A stretch of 13,851 nucleotides of DNA, from NCBI GenBank assembly GCA_937864935.1, contig CALMDN010000560.1, positions 1 to 13,851 on the forward strand, written 5' to 3'. Source of the stretch: an uncultured Bacteroidales bacterium (GTDB lineage: Bacteria > Bacteroidota > Bacteroidia > Bacteroidales > Lentimicrobiaceae). This document shows positions 1-6,912 of the stretch, piece by piece; positions within the stretch are counted from its first letter, which is position 1, and every line of letters starts with the position of its first letter. Made by a program: the position numbers and the translations under genes. The notes beneath the pieces are model-generated. The model did not search any database, was not told where the DNA came from, and worked only from the letters and a program-made list of their open reading frames with translations.

Positions 1-1431
1 TGCTGGTGCGCTGGCAGCGATTTCTTCCAGTACCTGCATGGCGATGTGGTCGGTGACATCAAGGTCTTCGGGTTTGCCCGAGGTACATACCCAGCGGAAG
101 GGCCCGAATCCGTAATCGAAACACATGGGCCCCATAATATCCTGGACGTAGGACGGATAGCGGAATGTACCGTCGGATTTAAATATATCGGCCCCTGCCC
201 TGCCCGACTCGAGCAGGAAGGCATTTCCGTAATCAAAAAAGTACATCCCGCGGGCACACAGCGTATTCACGGCAGCCACATGGCGCCGGAGTGTTTCCTG
301 TACCCTCTTCCTGAATTCTTCGGGCTGGTGTGCCATCATTTCATTTGACTCCTCATAACTCAATCCTGCAGGATAATAGCCGCCGGCCCAGGGGTTGTGT
401 AGGGAGGTCTGATCAGATCCCAGGTCAACGGCAATTTTCCTTTCGGCCAGCCGCTCCCAGAGGTCAACGATGTTGCCCAGAAAAGCGATGGAACGGGCTT
501 TCCTTGCGGATTGATACTGCAGCGCGAGGTCGATGGCCGTATCTGCATTGTCGGAGAGTTCATCCACCCAGCCCTGGCTGTGTCTTTTGCGGGCTGCATG
601 GGGATTGATTTCGGCGCAGATGGTAACCACACCGGCAATGTTTCCGGCTTTGGGCTGAGCACCGCTCATTCCGCCAAGGCCTGAGGTAACAAACAATCTT
701 CCGGCGATCCCCTGGTTGTTTTTGTCAATTTTTCGTCCTGCATTGAGCACCGTGATGGTGGTACCATGCACAATGCCCTGCGGCCCGATGTACATATAGG
801 ATCCGGCGGTCATCTGTCCGTATTGTGATACGCCGAGTGCATTGAATTTTTCCCAGTGATCGGGTTTCGAGTAATTCGGGATCACCATGCCATTGGTCAC
901 CACTACCCGCGGGGCATCCCTGTGCGAAGGATAAAGCCCCATCGGATGACCACTGTACATCACCAGTGTCTGCTCGTCGGTCATTTCGGAGAGGTACTGC
1001 ATGGTAAGCAGGTACTGGGCCCAGTTCTGGAAGACCGCGCCGTTGCCTCCATAGGTGATGAGCTCGTGCGGGTGCTGGGCAACAGCGGGGTCCAGGTTGT
1101 TCTGAATCATCAGCATGATACCGGCAGCTTGCCTGGAGCGGGCCGGGTACTCATCTATCGGACGGGCAAACATCGGGTAAGCCGGGCGGAAGCGGTACAT
1201 GTAGATACGACCGTATTTCTTCAGTTCATCGGCAAACTCAGGCGCCAGCACCGCGTGATGCGCCGGATCGAAATAGCGGAGGGCATTGCGGAGGGCGAGT
1301 TTCTTCTCTTCAGCAGTGAGTATATCCTTGCGCACAGGGGCGTGGCTTACCGAAGGATCGGGCGTGGCAGCGGGAGGAAGCACCGGAGGAATACCAGCCC
1401 TGATGGCCTTTTGAAAATCAGATGATTGCAT
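1..1431 (-). CDS. hutU: Urocanate hydratase (urocanase), 3' part missing at the window edge
   Basis: Second enzyme of histidine degradation: a cytosolic NAD+-dependent enzyme that hydrates urocanate to imidazolone propionate. The complement reads without a stop from the ATG at 1431 to base 1, giving 477 residues. Visible landmarks are the Tyr in ITYGGNG (Tyr127), the NAD-binding stretch GLGGMSGAQ (251-259), the block DLGSDQTSLHNPWAGGYYP (336-354) and the catalytic-type Cys in FRWVCTSG (Cys449). The N-terminus, with SHAPVR and LALRNALRYF, resembles the long urocanase form known from animals (about 670 residues) rather than the roughly 550-residue Pseudomonas/Bacillus form. About 190 C-terminal residues should therefore lie outside the window. 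The gene is divergent from the decarboxylase operon and has its own candidate promoter at 1469-1501. No other hut gene is visible, so the rest of the pathway must be to the left or elsewhere. Family assignment is very secure. Confidence 0.97.
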   Translation of the reverse strand, partial: MQSSDFQKAIRAGIPPVLPPAATPDPSVSHAPVRKDILTAEEKKLALRNALRYFDPAHHAVLAPEFADELKKYGRIYMYRFRPAYPMFARPIDEYPARSRQAAGIMLMIQNNLDPAVAQHPHELITYGGNGAVFQNWAQYLLTMQYLSEMTDEQTLVMYSGHPMGLYPSHRDAPRVVVTNGMVIPNYSKPDHWEKFNALGVSQYGQMTAGSYMYIGPQGIVHGTTITVLNAGRKIDKNNQGIAGRLFVTSGLGGMSGAQPKAGNIAGVVTICAEINPHAARKRHSQGWVDELSDNADTAIDLALQYQSARKARSIAFLGNIVDLWERLAERKIAVDLGSDQTSLHNPWAGGYYPAGLSYEESNEMMAHQPEEFRKRVQETLRRHVAAVNTLCARGMYFFDYGNAFLLESGRAGADIFKSDGTFRYPSYVQDIMGPMCFDYGFGPFRWVCTSGKPEDLDVTDHIAMQVLEEIAASAPA

Positions 1432-1468
1432 TTTATATTGATTTACAATTGATTAACTTAGCATGGGG

Positions 1469-1501
1469 CAAAGTTAGAAAGGATTTTTAATTGTCGCCAA
1501 A
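1469..1501 (-). promoter_or_regulatory. Candidate Bacteroidota sigma-ABfr promoter for hutU
   Basis: Read on the minus strand, TTTG (1501-1498) is followed after 21 nt by TAACTTTG (1476-1469), a perfect match to the Bacteroides -7 consensus TAnnTTTG with normal spacing to the -33 element. Transcription would start near 1461, leaving a leader of about 30 nt before the hutU ATG. A 5-bp inverted repeat, TGTCG-N6-CGACA, lies across the -33 region (1492-1507) and could be an operator, but it is short. Confidence 0.6.
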
Positions 1502-1590
1502 ACGACAGCAATTTTTACCTGATCAGCAGGATGCGATCTGCTTTGACAAATCTCCTCACAAGGATTCAATACCTTCAGCCGGGAATTATC

Positions 1591-1598
1591 TACATTTG
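1591..1598 (+). promoter_or_regulatory. Candidate -7 element for the decarboxylase operon
   Basis: TACATTTG is a perfect TAnnTTTG -7 box lying 22 nt before the ATG of the first decarboxylase, predicting a very short leader. No clear TTG is seen about 20 nt upstream, so the -33 part is weak. The box forms a divergent pair with the hutU promoter; the two -7 boxes are about 115 nt apart. An 8-bp palindrome, CTGATCAG (1519-1526), lies between them. Confidence 0.45.
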
Positions 1599-1620
1599 CC
1601 GCAAACATTAACCCATTGCC

Positions 1621-3069
1621 ATGAATTCTGCAATTCACAAAGCTTTCAACCCGGAAGACTTCCGTCGTGAAGGCCACAAACTGGTTGATCAGCTCTCAAC
1701 CTACCTTGAGGATTGCCTTGGCGGCAAGCCCATGCCGGTGCTGCCTCCCTCCGATCCCGATGCCCTGGCTGAATACTGGAAGCAGCAGCTGAACGCGCCC
1801 GGGTTTGATCTCCGGGAATTCTATGCCACCCTGATCCGTCAGTCAAACCACCTGCATCACCCACGCTACATGGGTCATCAGGTGGTCCCGCCGGCACCGT
1901 TGTCGGCACTTACCGAATTGCTGGAAGCCCTGTTAAACAACGGCATGGCCATCTATGAAATGGGGCCTGCCTCCACGGCCATAGAGAGAACGGTGATTCA
2001 ATGGCTGGCGGTTAAAATGGGCTTTGACCATCAGGCCGATGGCATCCTTACCTCCGGCGGATCGGCGGGCAACCTCACGGGATTGCTGGCTGCCCGGCAG
2101 GCCATGTGCGGTTACAATGTTTGGGACGAGGGCAATACGGCTTCGGTTCCGCTGGCCATCATGGTTTCGGAAGAGGCCCATTACAGCGTTTCCAGGGCAG
2201 TCCGCATTATGGGCTGGGGCGAAAAGGGAATTGTGAAGGTGCCTGTGAATGCAAGGATGCAGCTCGATGCTTCAGCCCTTGAAGCGGCTTTTGCAGAAGC
2301 GTCGGGCAAAGGACTGAAAGTAATCGGGGTGGTGGGGAACGCCTGCACAACCTCAACAGGAACTTTTGACCCCCTCGACAAAATCGCTGATTTCGCAGAA
2401 GCCCATGGTGTATGGTTTCATGTCGACGGTGCTCACGGGGGTGCCGCCGCCCTCACAGCAAAGTACCGGCACCTGACCAAAGGCATTGAAAGGGCTGATT
2501 CTGTGGTAGTTGATTTTCACAAGATGATGCTGGCACCGGCCCTTACCACTGCAGTCCTCTTTAAAAACGGTCAGCATTCCGGTGAGACCTTCGCCCAGAA
2601 AGCCGAATACCTGCTGGGCAGCGGACAGCAGAAACCCTGGTACGACAGTGCCGGAAGAACCCTGGAATGCACGAAGAAAATGATGGGCGTGAAGGTGTAT
2701 GCCATGCTGAAGCTATATGGAGAAGAACTGTTCAGCGATTATGTGACTGCGACCTTTGATATGGGCCAGGAAATGGCGAAACTTACTGAGCCATTCAGTG
2801 ATGTGGAACTCGCGGTGGATCCTGACTGCAACATCGTCTGCTTCCGCTGCTGCCCCGAAGGATTCAAAGGGGACCTGAACCGGCTGACAGCAATGGTAAG
2901 GCAGGAGATCGTGAAAAAAGCTGATTTTTATATTGTACAGACCAACATTGCCGGCAGGATATTTCTGAGGATTACCCTGATGAATCCTTTTACCGGTGAA
3001 AATGACCTGGAGGCCCTTCTGGGAGAAGTCAGAGCTACCGCAGTCAAACTGGCCGGGGCATTTGTGTAA
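1621..3069 (+). CDS. Group II PLP-dependent decarboxylase, GAD/CSAD-like branch
   Basis: A 482-residue fold-type I PLP enzyme that should remove the alpha-carboxyl from an amino acid in the cytosol. PLP-site residues are visible: GGSAGN (146-151), His187 in SEEAHYS (ring stacking), Asp269 in HVDGAHGG (pairs with the pyridine nitrogen) and Lys301 in DFHKMM (Schiff base). HKMM, YEMGP and AHYS match the glutamate / cysteine sulfinate / aspartate-type branch better than the aromatic branch, whose motif is usually HKW. The residue after the PLP aspartate is Gly270, where the family normally has Ala. Full length for the family. The substrate cannot be told from sequence; diaminobutyrate, aspartate, glutamate and sulfinic amino acids are all possible. 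First gene of a seven-gene plus-strand run, 32 nt before a lipoprotein gene. The ATG at 1621 is preceded by a -7 box and gives the conserved N-terminal NPEDFRREGHKLVDQL segment. Confidence 0.9.
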   Translation: MNSAIHKAFNPEDFRREGHKLVDQLSTYLEDCLGGKPMPVLPPSDPDALAEYWKQQLNAPGFDLREFYATLIRQSNHLHHPRYMGHQVVPPAPLSALTELLEALLNNGMAIYEMGPASTAIERTVIQWLAVKMGFDHQADGILTSGGSAGNLTGLLAARQAMCGYNVWDEGNTASVPLAIMVSEEAHYSVSRAVRIMGWGEKGIVKVPVNARMQLDASALEAAFAEASGKGLKVIGVVGNACTTSTGTFDPLDKIADFAEAHGVWFHVDGAHGGAAALTAKYRHLTKGIERADSVVVDFHKMMLAPALTTAVLFKNGQHSGETFAQKAEYLLGSGQQKPWYDSAGRTLECTKKMMGVKVYAMLKLYGEELFSDYVTATFDMGQEMAKLTEPFSDVELAVDPDCNIVCFRCCPEGFKGDLNRLTAMVRQEIVKKADFYIVQTNIAGRIFLRITLMNPFTGENDLEALLGEVRATAVKLAGAFV

Positions 3070-3078
3070 AAAGTACTT

Positions 3079-3086
3079 TAAATTTG
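3079..3086 (+). promoter_or_regulatory. Candidate internal -7 element before the lipoprotein gene
   Basis: TAAATTTG is a perfect TAnnTTTG box in the 32-nt gap after the first decarboxylase, 15 nt before the ATG at 3102. It contains the upstream TTG codon at 3084, which argues against that TTG as a start. No TTG element is seen at the expected -33 spacing, so this may be a weak or accidental promoter. Confidence 0.35.
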
Positions 3087-3101
3087 CAGAAAACAACATC
3101 C

Positions 3102-3578
3102 ATGAAACTCAGCAGAAGCATCACAACACTGGCAGTGCTGACGGTTATAGCACTACTGTCATCCTGCAGGGTAAAAAACAGGCAGACCGAGTCGCCGGCA
3201 AAAGACATCGGGAATACAAAAAGTATATCGCAACTGCTTGCCGGCAACATAAGCAAATCGTGGGCCATCAGGTCCTTTGTGGTTGACGGCGAAGATCAGC
3301 TCAAGGGGCTGAAAGCCTGTGAACTTGACAATACCGACCATTATTTCAGAAACCTCGTTTACGAAGCGCGGGAAGGCAAAAGCCGCTGCAACGACAGTGA
3401 TCCGGAGATCCGCCAGCACGGAAAGTGGACATTGAATGCAGATTCTACCGCTGTTGAAGTAAAAATGGGAACTTCTTTGTTTACACTTGAGATAATCAAC
3501 CTTACGGAAAACGAATTTCACTACCGGTCGGTGAACAACGGAAAGACCACGGAAGCGGTTCTTACAGCCGTTAAGTAA
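3102..3578 (+). CDS. Small lipocalin-like lipoprotein
   Basis: A 158-residue exported lipoprotein. The N-terminus has a basic start, a hydrophobic core and a lipobox LLSSC with the lipidated Cys at 22. The residues after the Cys (RVKNRQ) lack the acidic surface-export signal described for Bacteroidota, so a periplasm-facing position is more likely. The mature part has the pattern of the lipocalin-like family common in this phylum: an early Trp (SWAIRS), paired cysteines (KACELDN, SRCND), then HGKWTLN followed by alternating beta strands with TLEIINLTENEFHYRS. A ligand is not predictable. An in-frame TTG at 3084 would add six residues, but it sits inside a candidate -7 box and would put an unusual MQKTTS before the signal peptide, so the ATG at 3102 is preferred. 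Its place between two decarboxylases suggests co-expression, with no clear role in their chemistry. Confidence 0.8.
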   Translation: MKLSRSITTLAVLTVIALLSSCRVKNRQTESPAKDIGNTKSISQLLAGNISKSWAIRSFVVDGEDQLKGLKACELDNTDHYFRNLVYEAREGKSRCNDSDPEIRQHGKWTLNADSTAVEVKMGTSLFTLEIINLTENEFHYRSVNNGKTTEAVLTAVK

Positions 3579-3606
3579 AACCACCGGAGTATCCGGAAAA
3601 AATACA

Positions 3607-5049
3607 ATGATAAAAGACCCCAGTGAATTCAGGTTTGAGGCCCACCGGATGGCTGACCGGATAGCCGATTATTTTGAGGAGATCACCCGGTATCCGGTAA
3701 AATCCCGGGTAAAACCAGGTGAAGTGCTCTCGCTATTGCCGGAACTTCCCCCGGAATCGCCGGAACCGATTTCCGGCATCATGGCTGATTTTGAGCGGGT
3801 AATCATGCCCGGAATCACCCACTGGCAGCATCCGAATTTTCACGCCTATTTCCCGGCCAACAGCAGTTATGCCAGTGTGCTGGCGGAGTGGCTCACTGCG
3901 GCCCTGGGTCAGCAGGCCATGATCTGGGAGACCTCCCCTGCTGCGACAGAACTGGAAGAACGGGTGATGCAGTGGATGAAACAGATGTTCGGTCTGCCTG
4001 AGCACTGGACCGGGGTGTTGCAGGATACTGCTTCAGCCTCTACCCTGGCAGCCCTGCTTACGGCCAGAGAAAAAGCCAGCGGTTTCAGCATCAACGAGGA
4101 GGGATTCGCGGCAAACAGCAAGCTCAGGATTTATGCCTCTTCCGAGACCCACTCCTCCATCGAAAAAGCCGCACGGATCGCCGGATTTGGAAGGAAAAAC
4201 CTGGTTAAGATTCCGGTGGATGAGGTATTTGCCCTCGATACTGCAGCCCTGGAAGAAGCGATCCTCAGAGATAAGGCAGCTGGTTACACTCCCTGCTGTG
4301 TGGTGGCAACCATAGGCACAACCGGATCAGCTGCGGTGGATCCGGTGAGGAAAACCGGAGAAATCTGCAGCAAATACAATATCTGGCTGCACATTGATGC
4401 AGCCTTTGCCGGCACTGCCCTGGTATTGCCCGAAATGAGACATTTTGCCGACGGACTGGAGCTTGCCGACAGCTATGTATTCAACCCCCACAAGTGGATG
4501 TTTACCAATTTTGATGCATCGGCCTACTTTGTGCGCGACCCCGAAATGCTGATCCGTACGTTTGAGATCCTGCCCGAATACCTCAAAACCCGCACCCGCG
4601 GGAAGGTGAATGATTACCGCGACTGGGGTGTGGCCCTGGGACGCAGGTTCAGGGCGCTCAAGTTGTGGTTCGTCATCCGGAACTACGGAACCGAAGGCAT
4701 CCGCACCACTGTAAGGAAACACCTTGACCTTGCCTGCTGGCTGAGCGATCAGATCCAGAGGTCGGCCGATTTTGAATTGCTCGCACCGGTGAACTTCAGC
4801 CTTGTCTGTTTCCGGTATAAACCCGGCCATATCACTGATAAAGAAACACTTAACCAGATTAATCAGCAATTGCTCACCCGTGTGAATGAAAGCGGCAACC
4901 TCTACCTTTCACACACCATGCTCAATGGCAGCTTTTGCCTGCGTATGGTTACTGCCCAGACCTACCTGGAGAAACATCATCTGGAAAAGGCCTGGCACGT
5001 TGTACTTGAAACCAGCAAAACCATGAGCGATGAAAGAAATATGGGATGA
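3607..5049 (+). CDS. Aromatic-L-amino-acid decarboxylase-type group II PLP enzyme
   Basis: A 480-residue cytosolic PLP decarboxylase closely resembling animal and bacterial AADC along its whole length. It should convert an aromatic amino acid (tryptophan, tyrosine, phenylalanine or DOPA) into the amine plus CO2. Landmarks in order are THWQHPNFHAYFP (71-83), SSETHSSIEKA with His182 stacking on PLP, HIDAAFAGTA with Asp264 binding the PLP nitrogen, NPHKW with the Schiff-base Lys296, and EYLKTRTRG with Tyr325 on the catalytic loop, then DYRDW and LGRRFRALKLWFV. A loop Tyr marks true decarboxylases in this family; a Phe there marks aldehyde synthases. The gene starts 28 nt after the lipoprotein stop and its end overlaps the methyltransferase start by 20 nt, indicating translational coupling. 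Which aromatic substrate is used cannot be told. It is only distantly related to the decarboxylase at 1621, so the pair is not a recent tandem duplication. Confidence 0.93.
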   Translation: MIKDPSEFRFEAHRMADRIADYFEEITRYPVKSRVKPGEVLSLLPELPPESPEPISGIMADFERVIMPGITHWQHPNFHAYFPANSSYASVLAEWLTAALGQQAMIWETSPAATELEERVMQWMKQMFGLPEHWTGVLQDTASASTLAALLTAREKASGFSINEEGFAANSKLRIYASSETHSSIEKAARIAGFGRKNLVKIPVDEVFALDTAALEEAILRDKAAGYTPCCVVATIGTTGSAAVDPVRKTGEICSKYNIWLHIDAAFAGTALVLPEMRHFADGLELADSYVFNPHKWMFTNFDASAYFVRDPEMLIRTFEILPEYLKTRTRGKVNDYRDWGVALGRRFRALKLWFVIRNYGTEGIRTTVRKHLDLACWLSDQIQRSADFELLAPVNFSLVCFRYKPGHITDKETLNQINQQLLTRVNESGNLYLSHTMLNGSFCLRMVTAQTYLEKHHLEKAWHVVLETSKTMSDERNMG

Positions 5050-5641
5050 GCGTTATGCCCAAAGCGAATACATTTACGGAACGCAGCCCAATGCCTGGTT
5101 GGCTGAAAAGCTGAAGGAACTGCCTGTGGGCAGAATCCTTTTCCCTGCCGAAGGAGAAGGAAGGAATGCCGTTTATGCCGCCGCGCTAGGCTGGGAGTCA
5201 GTCGCTTTTGATCAGAGTGCCGAAGGTAAGGCGAAAGCGCTGAAGCTGGCGTCTGAAAAAAACGTAAAGATTGATTACAGCCTCTGCGACCTGACCCTGT
5301 TTGAAGCTGAACCCGGGTCGTTTGATGTGATCGCCCTGATTTATGTTCACATGCCGGAAGAGATCCGAAGCCGGGTTCACAAAAACCTTACGGGATATCT
5401 TAAACCCGGAGGATACCTGATCCTCGAGGCGTTTACCAAAGATCAGCTGAAAAACACCAGCGGTGGCCCGAAAACAGAACAACTCCTATACAAAAACGAA
5501 GAGATAGCCGGAGATTTTCAGGGGCTTGAATTTATTGAATCCGGCGAAACCATTGCCCACCTGGACGAAGGATTGCTGCACAGGGGTGAAGCACATGTTG
5601 TACGTTTGTTTGCCAGAAAAGCAACCACACTTAACGATTAA
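5030..5641 (+). CDS. Class I SAM-dependent methyltransferase, TehB-like small type
   Basis: A 203-residue soluble protein with a Rossmann-type methyltransferase core. Motif I is RILFPAEGEGRNAVYAA (35-51), followed by an acidic end of strand 2 (AFD, Asp61), an acidic residue at CDL (Asp87), motif IV FDVIALIYVHMPEE (98-111), and the post-motif LKPGGYLILEAF. Motif I lacks the usual D-x-G-x-G start and has FPAEGEGRN instead, a variant I associate with this small family. It is annotated broadly as a methyltransferase or TehB-like; the acceptor is unknown. The start lies inside the decarboxylase gene (20-nt overlap) and the stop is 5 nt before the dipeptidase gene, so it belongs to the same transcript. 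N-methylation of an amine made by the neighbouring decarboxylase is possible by position only. Detoxification or housekeeping methylation is an equally open alternative. Confidence 0.85.
   Translation: MKEIWDERYAQSEYIYGTQPNAWLAEKLKELPVGRILFPAEGEGRNAVYAAALGWESVAFDQSAEGKAKALKLASEKNVKIDYSLCDLTLFEAEPGSFDVIALIYVHMPEEIRSRVHKNLTGYLKPGGYLILEAFTKDQLKNTSGGPKTEQLLYKNEEIAGDFQGLEFIESGETIAHLDEGLLHRGEAHVVRLFARKATTLND
5601..5608 (+). promoter_or_regulatory. Possible internal -7 element before the dipeptidase gene
   Basis: TACGTTTG matches TAnnTTTG exactly and lies 38 nt before the dipeptidase ATG, inside the end of the methyltransferase gene. The nearest upstream TTG (5573-5575) is 25 nt away, longer than usual. 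A six-base-specified motif is expected once or twice by chance over this operon, so support is modest. Confidence 0.28.
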
Positions 5642-5646
5642 CTCAC

Positions 5647-6888
5647 ATGAAAAACGTTGCATACCAGGTTGCTGCACTCACCGCATTCCTGATGATTACC
5701 ACTCAAACAGGCTTTGCCGGCAAAGACCCTGAAGCCAGGCTCAGGCAGAAAGCCGAACGCATTCACCGCAAAATACTGACGCTTGACTCGCACAACGATA
5801 CCCCGATGTGGCTGGCTGACACCTCATACAGTTTTGCTGAGGATCACCGTGGGAAACGACCCCGCAACCGGGTTGATATTCCGGGCATGAAGGCCGGTGG
5901 TCTTGACGGTGCTTTTTTTGCTGTGTTTACCAGTCAGGGGGAACGCTCAGAAGAGGGCAACCTCCATGCCATGAATGAAGCCCTTAAATTGTTTGAAGCC
6001 ATAGATAAAACCGTTGAACGGCATTCCGGCCAGCTGGAAAAAGCCATTACTGCCAGGGATGCAGCCGACATTAATAGAAGAGGGAAACTGGCTGTTTTCA
6101 TTGGTGTTGAGAACGGCTATCCGATTGGTAATGACCTGAGCAATGTGGAGAAGTTTTATAAGCTTGGTGCCAGATACATTACCCTGTGTCATACCCGCAA
6201 CAACGACCTCTGTGATTCCTCCACCGACAGCACAGAGCACAATGGTGTAACCCCTTTAGGCTACAGGGTTATTGAAGAGATGAACAGGCTCGGGATGCTG
6301 ATAGATGTTTCACATGTTTCTGACAAATCGTTCTATGATGCCATTAAGGCAAGCAAAACCCCGGTGATAGCTTCTCATTCCTGTGCCAGGGCCATCTGCA
6401 ACAACCCCAGAAACCTCGACGATGATATGCTCAGGGCGCTGGCTGCTGACGATGGTGTGATACAGATGTGCATCCTGAGCAGTTATGTAAAAACTCCCGA
6501 GCCTTTCCCGCAGCGTGATTCGGCGCAGGCAGCCCTCCGCCTGAAATACAGGGGATTCAGGGGCCTGAGTGATGAGGAGATGAATCAGGCGCGCAAAGAA
6601 TGGTACGCTCTGGAAGATACCTATCCTCAAAAGCTTGCCACCGTAGCTGATGTTGTAGATCACATCGACCACATTGTGAAGGTTGCCGGTATCCGGCACG
6701 TTGGCATTGGTACTGATTTTGACGGCGGAGGTGCCGTAAGCGGGTGTGGAGATGCCTCGGAAATGAACAACATTACCCTTGAACTGGTACGAAGAGGCTA
6801 CTCGGCCCGTCAGATCAGGATGATCTGGAGTGGTAACCTGCTGAGGGTGATGCAGGAGGCGGAAGCCTTTGCCTCCGCATCGAAGTAA
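5647..6888 (+). CDS. Secreted membrane-dipeptidase family (M19) zinc peptidase
   Basis: A 413-residue member of the renal dipeptidase family, binuclear zinc enzymes that cleave dipeptides and some beta-lactam-like or D-residue-containing peptides. An N-terminal signal peptide ends at about residue 24 (TGFA before GKD), so the enzyme acts outside the cytoplasm. Metal-site residues line up with the family: His49 and Asp51 in DSHNDTP, Glu155 in GVENG, His223 in DVSHVS, His244 in IASHSCAR, and the acidic motif GTDFDG (Asp357). The usual HTRNN segment is at 182-186. Length is normal and the frame intact. It starts 5 nt after the methyltransferase stop. In context it could release amino acids for the two decarboxylases or for histidine degradation, but periplasmic dipeptide turnover is a general function and specificity cannot be read from sequence. 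Confidence 0.93.
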   Translation: MKNVAYQVAALTAFLMITTQTGFAGKDPEARLRQKAERIHRKILTLDSHNDTPMWLADTSYSFAEDHRGKRPRNRVDIPGMKAGGLDGAFFAVFTSQGERSEEGNLHAMNEALKLFEAIDKTVERHSGQLEKAITARDAADINRRGKLAVFIGVENGYPIGNDLSNVEKFYKLGARYITLCHTRNNDLCDSSTDSTEHNGVTPLGYRVIEEMNRLGMLIDVSHVSDKSFYDAIKASKTPVIASHSCARAICNNPRNLDDDMLRALAADDGVIQMCILSSYVKTPEPFPQRDSAQAALRLKYRGFRGLSDEEMNQARKEWYALEDTYPQKLATVADVVDHIDHIVKVAGIRHVGIGTDFDGGGAVSGCGDASEMNNITLELVRRGYSARQIRMIWSGNLLRVMQEAEAFASASK

Positions 6889-6912
6889 CGCTGAGGATTT
6901 AATTTATTACCC

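Noticed and set aside
856..1425. A 189-codon plus-strand open frame inside the hutU region
   Set aside because: It is antisense to a clearly conserved urocanase frame and its translation has no recognisable domain or normal composition.
2713..3099. A 128-codon minus-strand frame at the end of the first decarboxylase
   Set aside because: It overlaps conserved coding sequence and the downstream leader, with no signal, domain or ribosome site.
3084..3101. TTG start that would extend the lipoprotein by six residues
   Set aside because: The TTG lies inside a TAnnTTTG box and the ATG at 3102 gives a standard lipoprotein signal peptide.
3584..3600. Hairpin CCGG-AGTAT-CCGG followed by A residues, considered as a terminator
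   Set aside because: The stem is only 4 bp and is followed by A, not T, on the transcribed strand, so it is not an intrinsic terminator for the plus-strand run.
4327..4869. A 180-codon minus-strand frame within the AADC gene
   Set aside because: It is fully antisense to a conserved decarboxylase frame and shows no family features; a by-product of codon bias.
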